In this document: positions 1-10,079 of the stretch, piece by piece
How the letters are laid out: each line of letters starts with the position of its first letter
Numbering within the stretch: the stretch's first letter is position 1
Source of the DNA: Ectothiorhodospira mobilis
GTDB lineage: Bacteria > Pseudomonadota > Gammaproteobacteria > Ectothiorhodospirales > Ectothiorhodospiraceae
Reading direction: 5' to 3'
NCBI RefSeq assembly: GCF_016584115.1
Contig: NZ_NRSK01000004.1
Span: 1-64,000, forward strand
DNA length: 64,000 bases
Made by a program: the position numbers and the translations under genes
The notes under the pieces: model-generated
Databases searched by the model: none
What the model saw: only the letters and a program-made list of their open reading frames with translations
Told to the model about the DNA's origin: nothing

Positions 1-237
1 CCCCCCTGCCGCAGCCCCCTGCCCCAGCGGCAACAGAGGATGCCCTTCATCCCCTCACCTGCAGCAGTGGTGCAGTGCCGCGAAGTACATGTAGACTGTG
101 TCCATGGGTACACGGGCCGGTCCCTGCGTACCCACCCTGATTCACCGGAACTCGGCATTCATCCAAAGCGGTCCCGCGGAGCCGGGCCAGTCCCCGTGGA
201 CCCCGTCGGCGTGGCTGGAGCGTACGCCAGCGGTGGG

Positions 238-258
238 GGTCGGAGCCCCACTCCGACC
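238..258. promoter_or_regulatory. 8-bp inverted repeat directly before the RBS of the first GGDEF/EAL gene
   Basis: The arms GGTCGGAG and CTCCGACC are perfect complements around a 5-nt loop (CCCCA). The hairpin ends one base before an AAGGA Shine-Dalgarno-like stretch that precedes the GTG at 269. It could be an operator, a translational control hairpin or a REP-like repeat. Only the symmetry and position are observed; the role is inferred. Confidence 0.35.
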
Positions 259-268
259 AAGGACAGGC

Positions 269-3200
269 GTGTTGAAAGCATCGTTCCCGAAGGCCTTGCG
301 TCCCGCGCCCGGCGCCCTGGTCCCATGCCTTATCTACGGCCTCTTCTGCCTGTTGCTGGCGGCGGCCATCGCCTGGGAACTGGGCACCACCCGGGAGCGG
401 GACCTGGCCGCGGCCCGCGAGAACAGCCGGGCCACCAGCGTGCTGGTGGGGGAATGGCTGGTGGGGGCCTTCCAGGCCTCGGACCTGCTGCTGCAGGGAA
501 TCGCCCGGGACCTCACCCAGGGCCACGCCCCCCCACCCCGGGAGCAGTCGGCCTGGCTGGAGAGCCGGCGCGCCCTGCTGCCCAGCGCCCGGGCCCTGAG
601 CCTGTTCGATGCCCAGGGCCGGCTCCTGCACACCACCCTGGAGGACCTGCCCCCGGACTATCGCATCGCGGACTATGAGCACTTCCGGGTCCTGCAGGAA
701 GACGCGGACCGCCGCGGGCACGTCTCCCGCGCCTTTATCTCCACGCGCAACGGGGTGGGATTCACCGTGGCCCAGACCCGGGCACTGCAGGGCCCCGACG
801 GGAGACTCAGCGGAGGCCTGGAACTGCGCCTGGGACTGGAGTTCTTCGACCCCTGGCTGCAGCGCATCGATCTGCCGGAGGGCAACAGCCTCACCATCAC
901 CGATGATCGGGGCCGCCTCCTGGCCCGCCGTCCCCGGGAGGATATTCAGCATTTCGGTCACCACCTGGGCCAGCGTTTCGACGAGCCCGCCCTGAACCGG
1001 CTCATCCGATCGGACCGGCAGTCTCTCACCGCCACCGTCCTCTCTCCGGTGGACGGCCGGCGGCGCATCTACACCGGCTACAAGGTGCCCGACCTGCCCT
1101 TTCTGGTACTGGCCGGGGAACCCTATGACATGGTGATGGCCGCCTGGTGGCGCAAGTTCTGGATCCTGGGCCTGGGGTGGGTGGCGGTGACGATCCTGAG
1201 CCTTTTGGTGCTGCGGGGGTATCTGCGCACCGCACGCTACGACCGCCAGCTCCAGGCCGGCCATGAATCCCTGCAGCGGATGAACCAGGCACTGAAGCAG
1301 GAGATCGGCGAACGCCGCGAGGCGGAGCGGGCCATCAAGGCCAGTGAGACCCGTTTCCGCGCCCTGTTCGACAACTCCCTCAGCGGGGTGGCGGTACACG
1401 AACTGATCCTGGACGAGGCGGGCCAGGCCACGGACTACGTCTTCACCCTGGTCAACCCCGCCTTCGAGCGCCACACGGGCATTCCCGCCACCGTGGTGCT
1501 GGGACGGCGCGCCACGGAACTCTTCCCCACCGCGGAACTGGAGCCCCTCATCGCCCGCTACGCGCGGGTGGGTCTGGAGGGGGAATCCATCACCTTCGAG
1601 CAGTACATGCCCTCCTCCGGGCAATACTTCAGTGTCGGGGCCTTCCAGACGGGACCCGGCCGCTTCGCCGCCATCATCGACAACATCACCGCGCGCAAGC
1701 AGGCCGAAGAGGACCTGCGCCGTTCCGAGGAGAAATACCGCTTTTTGGTGGAGAACAGCTACGACATCATCTACCTGTTCACCCCGGATGGACACATCAG
1801 CTTCGTCTCCCCCAGCTGGCGCCACCTGATGGGGCATGACCCCCAGAGCGTACTCGGCCATCACTACGCCGAATTCGTCCATCCCGAAGACCTGCCGATC
1901 TGTCACCGGGCCTTCACCTCGGTACTGCAGCACGGCCACATGGAGCAGGATATCGAATACCGTGTGCGCCATCAGGACGGCAGCTGGCGCTGGCACAATT
2001 CCAGCGCCATGCCCTCCCGGGACGGCCAGGGACACATCACCGGTTTTCAGGGGATCGCCCGGGGCATCACCGCCCGCAAGCAGGCGGAGGACGAGATCCG
2101 CACCCTGGCCTTCTTTGACCCCCTCACCCACCTGCCCAACCGCCGCCTGCTCATGGACCGGCTGGAACAGGCCCTGACCACCGCAGCCCGCACCCGCCAC
2201 CACGGGGCCCTGCTGTTCATCGACCTGGACCACTTCAAGGTCCTCAACGACACCCTGGGCCACGATCAGGGGGACAGCCTGCTCATCCAGGTGGCGGAGC
2301 GCATCCGCGGCTGCGTGCGGGACGTGGACAGCGTCGCCCGCCTGGGCGGCGACGAGTTCGTGGTCATGCTGCCGGATCTGGGCGCGGAGCGGGGGACCGC
2401 GGCCACCCGGGCCGAGGGGGTCGCGGAGAAGATCCTGGCCGCCCTGAAGGTGCCCTATCTCCTCTGTGGCCGGGAGCACCACACCACGGCCAGCATCGGC
2501 ATCACCCTGCTGGAGGCCCGCGGCATGCGGGTGGACGAGGTGATGAAGCGGGCGGACCTGGCCATGTACCAGTCCAAGGCCGCCGGGCGCAACACCCTGC
2601 GCTTCTTCGATCCCAGCATGCAGGCCATGATCAGCGCCCGTGCCGCCCTGGAGGCGGATCTGCGCCGCGCCCTCCAGGAGGAGGCCTTCCAGCTGCATTA
2701 CCAGCCCCTGGTGGACGATGCCGGACGCATCACCGGCGCGGAGGCCCTGCTGCGCTGGAATCACCCTGAGCGCGGGCCGGTGCCCCCGTCGGAGTTCATC
2801 CCCCTGGCCGAGGACACGGGGCTGATCCTGCCCCTGGGACAATGGGTGCTGGACCGGGCCTGTGCCCAACTGGCCCTCTGGGCACGGGATCCCCATCGCC
2901 GGGGGATACGGCTGGCGGTGAACGTCAGTCCCCGCCAGTTCCGCAACCCGGAATTCGCCCAGGAGGTGCTCGCGGCCATCGACCGCCACGGCGCCCCCGG
3001 CGGCCAGCTTACCCTGGAGATCACCGAGAGCCTGCTGCTGGAGGACGTGGAGGACACCATCACCAAGATGAAGACCCTCAAGGAACGGGGCGTGGGCTTC
3101 GCCCTGGACGACTTCGGTACCGGCTATTCCTCCCTCACCTACCTCAAGCGCCTGCCCCTGGACGCGGTGAAGATCGACCGCTGCTTCGTGCGGGATGTAC

Positions 3201-3436
3201 TCACCGACGCCAATGATGCCGCCATCGCCCGCACCATCCTGGCCCTGGGCGGGGCCCTGGGGCTGCGGGTCATTGCCGAAGGGGTGGAGACGCGGGAACA
3301 ATGGGCCTGGCTCCGCCACCAGGGATGCCAGGCCCACCAGGGATACCTGTTCGGCCATCCGGTACCCGCGGATGCCCTCCCCGAGGGGCAGACCGACCCG
3401 GCGCAGGCGCAGCGGCGCGCCGGCGGGGAGGCCTGA
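269..3436 (+). CDS. Membrane-bound sensor diguanylate cyclase/phosphodiesterase (cache-PAS-PAS-GGDEF-EAL)
   Basis: A protein of about 1055 aa that should make and/or break down cyclic di-GMP at the inner membrane in response to an external signal. From the N-terminus: transmembrane segment (about 17-39), a periplasmic cache-like sensor (about 40-285), second transmembrane segment (about 297-320), two PAS domains (about 361-474 and 486-604), GGDEF and EAL. The GGDEF motif is intact (RLGGDEFVVML, about residue 692). So are the EALLRW motif (about 824) and DDFGTGYSS (about 948), so both activities are possible. The start is placed at GTG 269 because AAGGA lies 5 nt upstream and the membrane segment follows soon after. 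An in-frame ATG at 98 would add 57 residues of low-complexity sequence and is less likely. The next gene has related domains on the same strand. Confidence 0.9.
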   Translation: MLKASFPKALRPAPGALVPCLIYGLFCLLLAAAIAWELGTTRERDLAAARENSRATSVLVGEWLVGAFQASDLLLQGIARDLTQGHAPPPREQSAWLESRRALLPSARALSLFDAQGRLLHTTLEDLPPDYRIADYEHFRVLQEDADRRGHVSRAFISTRNGVGFTVAQTRALQGPDGRLSGGLELRLGLEFFDPWLQRIDLPEGNSLTITDDRGRLLARRPREDIQHFGHHLGQRFDEPALNRLIRSDRQSLTATVLSPVDGRRRIYTGYKVPDLPFLVLAGEPYDMVMAAWWRKFWILGLGWVAVTILSLLVLRGYLRTARYDRQLQAGHESLQRMNQALKQEIGERREAERAIKASETRFRALFDNSLSGVAVHELILDEAGQATDYVFTLVNPAFERHTGIPATVVLGRRATELFPTAELEPLIARYARVGLEGESITFEQYMPSSGQYFSVGAFQTGPGRFAAIIDNITARKQAEEDLRRSEEKYRFLVENSYDIIYLFTPDGHISFVSPSWRHLMGHDPQSVLGHHYAEFVHPEDLPICHRAFTSVLQHGHMEQDIEYRVRHQDGSWRWHNSSAMPSRDGQGHITGFQGIARGITARKQAEDEIRTLAFFDPLTHLPNRRLLMDRLEQALTTAARTRHHGALLFIDLDHFKVLNDTLGHDQGDSLLIQVAERIRGCVRDVDSVARLGGDEFVVMLPDLGAERGTAATRAEGVAEKILAALKVPYLLCGREHHTTASIGITLLEARGMRVDEVMKRADLAMYQSKAAGRNTLRFFDPSMQAMISARAALEADLRRALQEEAFQLHYQPLVDDAGRITGAEALLRWNHPERGPVPPSEFIPLAEDTGLILPLGQWVLDRACAQLALWARDPHRRGIRLAVNVSPRQFRNPEFAQEVLAAIDRHGAPGGQLTLEITESLLLEDVEDTITKMKTLKERGVGFALDDFGTGYSSLTYLKRLPLDAVKIDRCFVRDVLTDANDAAIARTILALGGALGLRVIAEGVETREQWAWLRHQGCQAHQGYLFGHPVPADALPEGQTDPAQAQRRAGGEA

Positions 3437-3601
3437 TGGGGGCGGCGTGGCGGCAAGTGCAGTATCATGGTCACGGCTCCATTGCGTGAAGCAGTTCACA
3501 AGCCCCAAGATATGCGCACCAAATACCCGACAAGCGGCCCGCAGCCGCCCGCTTCGCCGCAACAGCCGGCGCCGGCGACGCCCTGCGCCGGACCATGAGC
3601 C

Positions 3602-6600
3602 ATGGCCCGAAGGATCTCCGACAACCCGCAACCGGCCACCATACACGAGCGCGCCCGCCAGGCCCTGCGCCGGGGTGAGTTCGACCTGGCGCAGCAGCTG
3701 CTGGAACAGGGCGACCTGGACCTGGGGCAGATCACCGAGCAGCTGCGCATCTATCAGGCGGAGCTGGAGATCCAGAATGCCGAACTGCGGGAATCCCAGC
3801 AGGCGGCGGAACAGGCCCTGACGCGCTACCGGGGCCTGTTCTCCGGCATCCCCGTGGCCGCCCTGGTGGTGGACCGCACAGGCCTGGTGCTGGAGTGCAA
3901 CGCCCACGCCGCCGGTCTCTTCGGTCTGGATACCCGCCACCTGCGCCACCACTTTCTCGGGCGTCTCATCCACCGCCGGGACGAGATGGCCCTCAACCGT
4001 ACCCTGGGCCAGGCGGATGAGGCGGGCAAGGGGCTGGCCTCCCAGGTGACCTTTCTGCGGGCCACCGGCGGCAGCTTCACCGGCGAACTGCACATCGCCC
4101 CCCTGGGCCCCGACGAGCAGGGCCGCCACCAGTTCGTCTGCGCCGTGGTGGATCTTTCCGAGCGCATCCACCAGGAACAGGCCATGGCGCGGGCCCACGA
4201 GCGCCTGCGTCAGAGCGAACAGCGCTACCGCATCCTGGCGGACTACTCCCCGGTGTGGGACTACTGGCTCGGCCCCGAGGGCCGCTACCGCTACGTCTCC
4301 CCCGCCTGCCTGGGGGTGAGCGGACATCCGCCACAGGACTTTACCGAGGATCCGGAGTTGTTCTCCCGCCTGCTGCTGCCCGGCGACCGGGAGCGCTGGC
4401 GGAATCACGAACGGCAGGTGCTGGAGGAGGACGCCGACGCCCCCCACGAACGCATGGAACTGCGCATCCAGCGCCCGGATGGCGAGATCCGCTGGATCGA
4501 ACATGAATGCCGGGCGGTACTGGGGGAGGATGGCAGCTACCAGGGACGGCGCGGCATCAATCGCGACGTCACCGACCGCAAGCAGGCGGAACTGGAGGTG
4601 GCCCAGGTCAGCCTGCTCTACGCCACCCTGAGCGCGGTGAACCAGGCCATCATCCGCATCGAGGATGAGCAGCGCCTGCTGGACAACCTGGTGCGCATCG
4701 CGGTGCAGCACGGCGGTTTCTCCGGCTGCATCATCAGCCTCTGCCCCGAGGAAGGAGCGGTACCCGTACCCCGGGCCGTGAGCGGACTCCCGCCGCAGCG
4801 GGTGCCCACCCTGCCCATGGAGGAGGCCTGGGACCTCATCAACCGGCAGTCCTACGTCTACGCCAACCGCGACGACCCCGGTGCGCCCCCGGCCTGGAGC
4901 CGCTGGGCCCAGCACAACGACGTGCAGACCTTCGGGCACTATCCCCTCATCCGCAATCACCACCTGGTGGGGGTGGCCACCTTCCTCTCCGCCACCCGCG
5001 AGGCCTTCAACCCCCAGGTGGACCGGCTGGTGCAGGACATCACCGAGGACTTCTCCTACGCCCTGCAGCATCTGGAGCTGGAAAAGAAGCGCCGCGCCAA
5101 CGAGGAGCGCCTGCGCCTGGCCGATCAGGTCTTCCAGGCCGCCGACGAGGGCATCATGGTCACCGACACCGACGGCCATATCGTGGCGGTGAACCCCGCC
5201 TTCACCCATATCACCGGCTACGGCGAGGACGAGGTGAAGGGGCGCCGGCCCACCTTCCTGCAATCCGGCCGCCAGGACGCCCCCTTCTACCAGAACCTGT
5301 GGAGCACCCTGCTGGGCACCGGCCACTGGCGCGGCGAGATCTGGAACCGGCGCAAGAACGGCGAGGTGTACCCGGAATGGCTCACCATCAGCGCCGTGCC
5401 CGGGGAATCGGGGCAGATCGAGCACTACGTGGGGGTATTCAGCGATATCGGCCAGGTGAAGGAGGCCCAGCAGCAGCTGGAGTTCATGGCCCATTACGAC
5501 CCCCTCACCGGCCTGGCCAACCGGGTCCTGTTCCGCGACCGCCTGCGCCAGGCCCTGCGCCGCGCCCGGCGCCATGGCACCTCCCTGGTGCTGCTGTTCA
5601 TCGATCTGGACCGCTTCAAGACCATCAACGACACCCTGGGCCACAATCTGGGGGACCAGTTGCTGCAGACCGTGGCGCGGCGCATGGAGCACACCACCCG
5701 CGCCTCCGACACCCTCAGCCGCCTGGGGGGGGACGAGTTCGTGCTGCTGCTGGACGGTGAGATGAACCGGGATGATATCCAGACCCTGTGCCGCAAGCTG
5801 CTGAAGATCCTCGAGGAGCCCATGCACCTGGACGGCCACGAGGTGGCGGTGAGCGCCAGCATCGGCATCGCCACCTACCCGGAGGACGGCGAGGACGCCG
5901 ACACCCTGCTCAAGCATGCGGACCTGGCCATGTATGAGGCCAAGACCCACGGCCGCAACGGCTACGAATTCTTCGCCCCCAACCTGTCCGAGGGGGTGCT
6001 GGACCGGCTGAAGATGGAATCCGCCCTGCGCGGCGCCTCCGCCCGGGACGAGCTCCGGGTGCACTACCAGCCCCAGGTGGATCTGCGGGACGGCAGCCTG
6101 CTGGGGGTGGAGGCCCTGGTGCGCTGGCAGCATCCGGCCCTGGGGCTGATCTCCCCCGGACACTTCATCGCCCTGGCCGAGGAGATGGGGGTGATCGGGG
6201 AGATCGGCGCCTGGGTGCTGCGGGAGGCCTGCCGCCAGATGCGGGCCTGGCGGGACGCCGGCTTTCATGTACCTCAGGTGGCGGTGAACCTGTCCGTGCA
6301 GCAACTGGAGCGGGAATCGCTGGTGGAACGGGTGCAGGATGCCCTGGGGGATTACGGCCTCCCCCCCCGGTGCCTGGAACTGGAGGTGACCGAATCCCTC
6401 ATCATGAAGGCCCCGGAGAAGACCCTCTCGGTACTCCAGCAGCTCAAGGGGATGGGGGTGAAACTGGCGGTGGACGACTTCGGCACCGGCTACTCCTCCC
6501 TCTCCTATCTCAAGCGCCTGCCCCTGGACCGGCTCAAGATCGACCGATCCTTCATCCAGGACGTGGGCCGGGACCCCAACGGCGAGGCCATCATCCGCGC

Positions 6601-6787
6601 GGTCATCGGCCTGGGGCAGACCCTGGGCCTGGAGACGGTGGCCGAAGGCATCGAGCAGGAGGGCCAGGGGGCCTTCCTGCTGCGCGAGGGCTGCCACATG
6701 GGGCAGGGCTTTCTCTTTGGCCGGCCGCGGCCCGCAGCGGAATGGGAGACGGACTGGGAGAGCCCCCCCCAGGGCAGAACCGTTTGA
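3602..6787 (+). CDS. Cytoplasmic PAS-PAS-GAF-PAS-GGDEF-EAL cyclic-di-GMP signalling protein
   Basis: A 1061-aa soluble sensor enzyme of cyclic-di-GMP metabolism, without membrane segments. An N-terminal helical stretch (about 1-70) is followed by PAS (about 77-190), PAS (203-326), a GAF-like domain (333-493), PAS (501-621), GGDEF (627-790) and EAL (about 800-1050). The active-site motifs RLGGDEFVLLL (about 709), EALVRW (about 837) and DDFGTGYSS (about 958) are all intact, so it may be bifunctional. It lies 165 bp downstream of another GGDEF/EAL gene on the same strand; whether they share a transcript is unknown. The ATG at 3602 has only a weak upstream GGA. The ligand sensed cannot be told from sequence. 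Confidence 0.9.
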   Translation: MARRISDNPQPATIHERARQALRRGEFDLAQQLLEQGDLDLGQITEQLRIYQAELEIQNAELRESQQAAEQALTRYRGLFSGIPVAALVVDRTGLVLECNAHAAGLFGLDTRHLRHHFLGRLIHRRDEMALNRTLGQADEAGKGLASQVTFLRATGGSFTGELHIAPLGPDEQGRHQFVCAVVDLSERIHQEQAMARAHERLRQSEQRYRILADYSPVWDYWLGPEGRYRYVSPACLGVSGHPPQDFTEDPELFSRLLLPGDRERWRNHERQVLEEDADAPHERMELRIQRPDGEIRWIEHECRAVLGEDGSYQGRRGINRDVTDRKQAELEVAQVSLLYATLSAVNQAIIRIEDEQRLLDNLVRIAVQHGGFSGCIISLCPEEGAVPVPRAVSGLPPQRVPTLPMEEAWDLINRQSYVYANRDDPGAPPAWSRWAQHNDVQTFGHYPLIRNHHLVGVATFLSATREAFNPQVDRLVQDITEDFSYALQHLELEKKRRANEERLRLADQVFQAADEGIMVTDTDGHIVAVNPAFTHITGYGEDEVKGRRPTFLQSGRQDAPFYQNLWSTLLGTGHWRGEIWNRRKNGEVYPEWLTISAVPGESGQIEHYVGVFSDIGQVKEAQQQLEFMAHYDPLTGLANRVLFRDRLRQALRRARRHGTSLVLLFIDLDRFKTINDTLGHNLGDQLLQTVARRMEHTTRASDTLSRLGGDEFVLLLDGEMNRDDIQTLCRKLLKILEEPMHLDGHEVAVSASIGIATYPEDGEDADTLLKHADLAMYEAKTHGRNGYEFFAPNLSEGVLDRLKMESALRGASARDELRVHYQPQVDLRDGSLLGVEALVRWQHPALGLISPGHFIALAEEMGVIGEIGAWVLREACRQMRAWRDAGFHVPQVAVNLSVQQLERESLVERVQDALGDYGLPPRCLELEVTESLIMKAPEKTLSVLQQLKGMGVKLAVDDFGTGYSSLSYLKRLPLDRLKIDRSFIQDVGRDPNGEAIIRAVIGLGQTLGLETVAEGIEQEGQGAFLLREGCHMGQGFLFGRPRPAAEWETDWESPPQGRTV

Positions 6788-6793
6788 CACCCT

Positions 6794-6814
6794 CCCCACG
6801 GCTAAAGCCGGGGG
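6794..6814. other. GC-rich hairpin between convergent genes, similar to IS200/IS605-type right ends
   Basis: CCCC and GGCT pair with AGCC and GGGG to form a short hairpin, followed on the + strand by CTTCTCGCG. It lies 7 bp after the stop of the + strand GGDEF/EAL gene and before the end of the - strand CheB-CheR gene. It could act as a transcription-termination hairpin, although no T-run follows. The hairpin plus TTCTCGCG also resembles right ends of IS200/IS605-group elements, from memory of such elements. No transposase is nearby. Confidence 0.3.
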
Positions 6815-6902
6815 CTTCTCGCGCAATACTGGTGAACCGGATCCGGACCCTCCATGGCGTCCCCGTCGCATCCCTCCCCCGACCGGGGCCATGGGGACGG
6901 GA

Positions 6903-9900
6903 TCAGTCCCGGGCGCGGGTGATCCAGTCGGTGATCTCCAGGCGGCTGATGATGGCCCCGCCCTCGGGGTGGTGCAGCTTGCCCACGTGCACCAGGAAGG
7001 CGGGGGCCCCCGGCCCCTCCCCCTGCCGGTACTCCAGGGCGAAGCCCTCGGAACGGCACGCCAGCACCCGCTGCAGTTCCTGCGCCAGTTTCTCCCCCGC
7101 GCCCTCCGCCTCCATGCGCCCGTCGCGGCAGCGCAGCAGGAAATCCTCCCCCGGTTCGGGCACCCCCATGGGGTCCTTGGGATGGGCCCGGGCGTAGGCC
7201 CGCCAGGCGGTGTTCACCATCTGCACCCGGCCCTCCCGGTCCAGCACCGCCACCTGGTGGCTCTGGGAATCCAGCACCGCCTGCAGCCGGGCCACGTCCC
7301 GCACCGAGGTGATGTCCACCAGGGTCATCACCGCGCCGCGGCTGGCCTGCCCCTCCAGGGTGTAGGGCAGGATGCGCAGCAGGTAATAGCGGCCCGAGGC
7401 GGCAGGCACCTCGTGTTCGCACGGGCGTCCCTCCCGCAGGCTCAGGCGCAGGTCCTGCATCAGTTCCGGGTAGTCCAGGCTGTGGGTGAAGTCATCGATG
7501 GGCCGGCCCACGTCCCCGTCCCGGATCTTGAAGATCTGCTGCAGCTCGGGGGTGAAGCGGGTGATGCGCAGGGACTCATCCAGGAACAGGGTGGCGATGG
7601 AGGCCGCCTTGGCCATGCTGTCCAGGTCCGCGTTCAGACGGTTGAGGATCTGGATCTTCTCCTGGTTCTCGGCGTTGACGGTGTAGAGTTCCTCGTTCAC
7701 CGACTGCAGTTCCTCGTTGGAACTCTGCAGTTCCTCGTTGGCGGCCATCATCTCCTCGTTGGTGGCCTGGAGTTCCTCGTTGGAGGCCTCCAGTTCCTCG
7801 ATGGTGGCCTGCAGGCTCTCCCGCGTGGCGGCCAGTTCCTGCTCCAGGGAGTGGATCCGGTCCATGGCCTCGGCATTCATGTCCAGGGCCGGGGTCTCCC
7901 CGTCCCCGGCAGGGGGATCCTCCTGGGCCTCGAAGGAGAGCAGCAGGAACGGGGCGTTGCGGTCCTCCCCGTCCAGGCGGCGCGCGCTCAGGCGCAGGCG
8001 CGCCGTGCTCCCGTCGGGCAGCTGGAAGCGTCCGGCCTCCGAGCGGATGATCTCGTCACTCTTCATGGCGCGGCGCAGCAGGGCCTGGGCCACGGGGACG
8101 ATCCCCGAGGGCAGGAGCCGGGAGACCTCCAGGGTGATGCTGCCGGAGGGGAAGTGCAGGTAGCGCTGGGCGTCCCCGAAGATGTGGATCAGTTCCATGG
8201 CATCGGACAGCAGGATGCTGGGAGGGGCATGGTCCCGCAGCAGGGCGTGCTGCGCCGACTCGATGGCCGAGGCATCCCGGGAGCGGGACCCGTTCACCGG
8301 CGGGCGGGATGGCCGCGAGGTCCCATGGCGGCCACCGGGGGCGGGTCCTGTGAGACGGGTATCCACCGGCAGGCTGGCGCCGTGCAGCATCTGGAAGAGC
8401 TTGTGCTTGCTGCTCACCGGGGTGAAGTCCGGCCCCAGGGCCCCCAGGGACTCGCTGGTCCCCAGGAAGAGATAGCCCCCCGGGGCCAGGGCGTATTGCA
8501 GGCGGCGCAGGGCCCGCTCCTGGGTGGCCGGCAGGAAGTAGATGAGCACGTTGCGGCAGCACACCAGGTCCATGCGGGTGAAGGGGGGGTCCTCCACCAG
8601 ATTATGGCGGGCGAACACCAGGGTCTGGCGCAGTTCCGGCCGCACCACGAAGTGGCTGCCCCGCTTGATGAAGAACCGCTCCAGGCGTTCGGGGGAGACC
8701 TCCGCCATGATGGCCTCGGAAAAGGTGCCGGCACTGGCGGCGTCCACGTTCTTCTGCTCCACGTCGGTGGCGAAGATCTTGATATCCGGCCAGCGCTGCA
8801 GCCGTTCGAAGGCCTCGGCGAAGAGCATGGCCACGGAATAGGCCTCCTCGCCGGTGGACATGCCCGCCACCCAGACGCGGATGGGATGGGCCTCGCCGGC
8901 CTGGCGCATGATGGCGTCCACCGCCCGCTCGGCCAGCATCTCGAAGGCCTCGGGGTCGCGGAAGAAGTTGGTCACGGGGATGAGGATCTCCCGGCGCAGC
9001 ACGGAGACCTCCCCGGAATCCGCCTCCAGCAGTTCCAGGTAGTGCTCGAAATCCGGCACGTGGCGCACCTGCATGCGCCGTTCGATGCGCCGCAGCACGG
9101 TGGCCGGTTTATAGTCCCGGAAGTTCACCCCGCCGTGGTTGTGCAGCAGGTGGAAGATCCCCTCCAGGGCCGACCCCGTGTCCAGATCCCCGGTGGCGCG
9201 CGGGGGCGGAGGCACCTGGGTCTCGGGCTTTTGCTGGATGTGATCCCGGATACGCGCCCCCAGGGCATCCGGCGGCAGCACCTCGTCCACCAGGCCGGTG
9301 GCGATGATGCTGCGGGGCATGCCGTCGAACTTGGCGCTCTCCGGGTCCTGGGCCAGCAGCAGGCCGCCGGCGTCGTTGATGGCCACGGCACCGCGGGTGC
9401 CGTCGGAACCCGTGCCCGAGAGGATCACGCCGATGGCACGATCGGCGAACTCCCGGGCCAGGGAGGAGAAGAACAGGTCGATGGGCAGGGACAGGGCCCC
9501 GGGGTTCTTGGGGCTCAGGTGGAGCTGTCCGTCCACCACGGTCATGAGATTGCCCGGAGGGATCAGATAGATGGTCTCCCCCCGGATCGCCATGGCGTCC
9601 TCCACCGTCTGCACCGGCATGCGGGTGTGCCGCGACAGGAGGTTGCCCATCAGGCTCTTGTGGTCGGGGGAGAGGTGCTGCACCACCACAAAGGCCGCCC
9701 CCGTCCCCTCGGGCATGGCCTCAAACAGCTGTTCCAGGGCCTCCAGGCCCCCGGCGGAGGCCCCCACCCCCACCACATGCCCCTGGAAACCGGCCCCTTC
9801 CTGGAGCGGCACCCCATCCGGGGGCTCCAGACGGGGGCCGTCGTTCTCATCCGGGGCCTCGAGCCGGGGGCTGGGGCTGTGCTCCAGGGCCTTGGGGTTG

Positions 9901-9953
9901 TCGCGGGAGGGGGTCATGGATGGCCGTCGCCCGTGGTTGCATGGTGGCCCCAT
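6903..9953 (-). CDS. CheB-CheR-PAS fusion chemotaxis-type methylesterase/methyltransferase
   Basis: A 1016-aa multidomain signalling protein. The CheB methylesterase domain (about 58-240) has the serine motif GASAGG (about 66), the VVVQHLSPDH histidine segment and GTGSDG (about 180), so its Ser-His-Asp set looks complete. The CheR SAM-dependent methyltransferase domain follows (about 265-520). A long coiled coil with repeats of the type EELQATNEE spans about 700-770, and PAS domains fill the C-terminus. The receiver domain of classical CheB is missing, which is usual for these fusions. It probably controls a phospho-signalling or chemosensory pathway rather than flagellar chemotaxis alone. 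The start at 9953 has GGGAG about 10 nt upstream; an ATG at 9917 is possible. Confidence 0.88.
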   Translation of the reverse strand: MGPPCNHGRRPSMTPSRDNPKALEHSPSPRLEAPDENDGPRLEPPDGVPLQEGAGFQGHVVGVGASAGGLEALEQLFEAMPEGTGAAFVVVQHLSPDHKSLMGNLLSRHTRMPVQTVEDAMAIRGETIYLIPPGNLMTVVDGQLHLSPKNPGALSLPIDLFFSSLAREFADRAIGVILSGTGSDGTRGAVAINDAGGLLLAQDPESAKFDGMPRSIIATGLVDEVLPPDALGARIRDHIQQKPETQVPPPPRATGDLDTGSALEGIFHLLHNHGGVNFRDYKPATVLRRIERRMQVRHVPDFEHYLELLEADSGEVSVLRREILIPVTNFFRDPEAFEMLAERAVDAIMRQAGEAHPIRVWVAGMSTGEEAYSVAMLFAEAFERLQRWPDIKIFATDVEQKNVDAASAGTFSEAIMAEVSPERLERFFIKRGSHFVVRPELRQTLVFARHNLVEDPPFTRMDLVCCRNVLIYFLPATQERALRRLQYALAPGGYLFLGTSESLGALGPDFTPVSSKHKLFQMLHGASLPVDTRLTGPAPGGRHGTSRPSRPPVNGSRSRDASAIESAQHALLRDHAPPSILLSDAMELIHIFGDAQRYLHFPSGSITLEVSRLLPSGIVPVAQALLRRAMKSDEIIRSEAGRFQLPDGSTARLRLSARRLDGEDRNAPFLLLSFEAQEDPPAGDGETPALDMNAEAMDRIHSLEQELAATRESLQATIEELEASNEELQATNEEMMAANEELQSSNEELQSVNEELYTVNAENQEKIQILNRLNADLDSMAKAASIATLFLDESLRITRFTPELQQIFKIRDGDVGRPIDDFTHSLDYPELMQDLRLSLREGRPCEHEVPAASGRYYLLRILPYTLEGQASRGAVMTLVDITSVRDVARLQAVLDSQSHQVAVLDREGRVQMVNTAWRAYARAHPKDPMGVPEPGEDFLLRCRDGRMEAEGAGEKLAQELQRVLACRSEGFALEYRQGEGPGAPAFLVHVGKLHHPEGGAIISRLEITDWITRARD

Positions 9954-10079
9954 TATGAACTACTCCCGCCAAGCCTTTCAGGCTATGGCGTGAGTTTCGC
10001 GCTTCGACGGGGGTGAGGGCCGCGGTCCGGCGCATCCGGGACACGCACGCTGCAGGACGCTGCCGGGACGGGGTGTCAG

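Noticed and set aside
47-6892. A 2281-aa open frame on the - strand opposite both GGDEF/EAL genes
   Set aside because: The opposite strand encodes intact PAS, GGDEF and EAL domains. The antisense frame is His/Gln/Gly/Val-rich and domain-free, as expected from GC-biased codons.
6717-10016. A 1099-aa open frame on the + strand over the CheB-CheR gene
   Set aside because: It is the antisense image of a gene with clear CheB and CheR motifs; its composition is unnatural.
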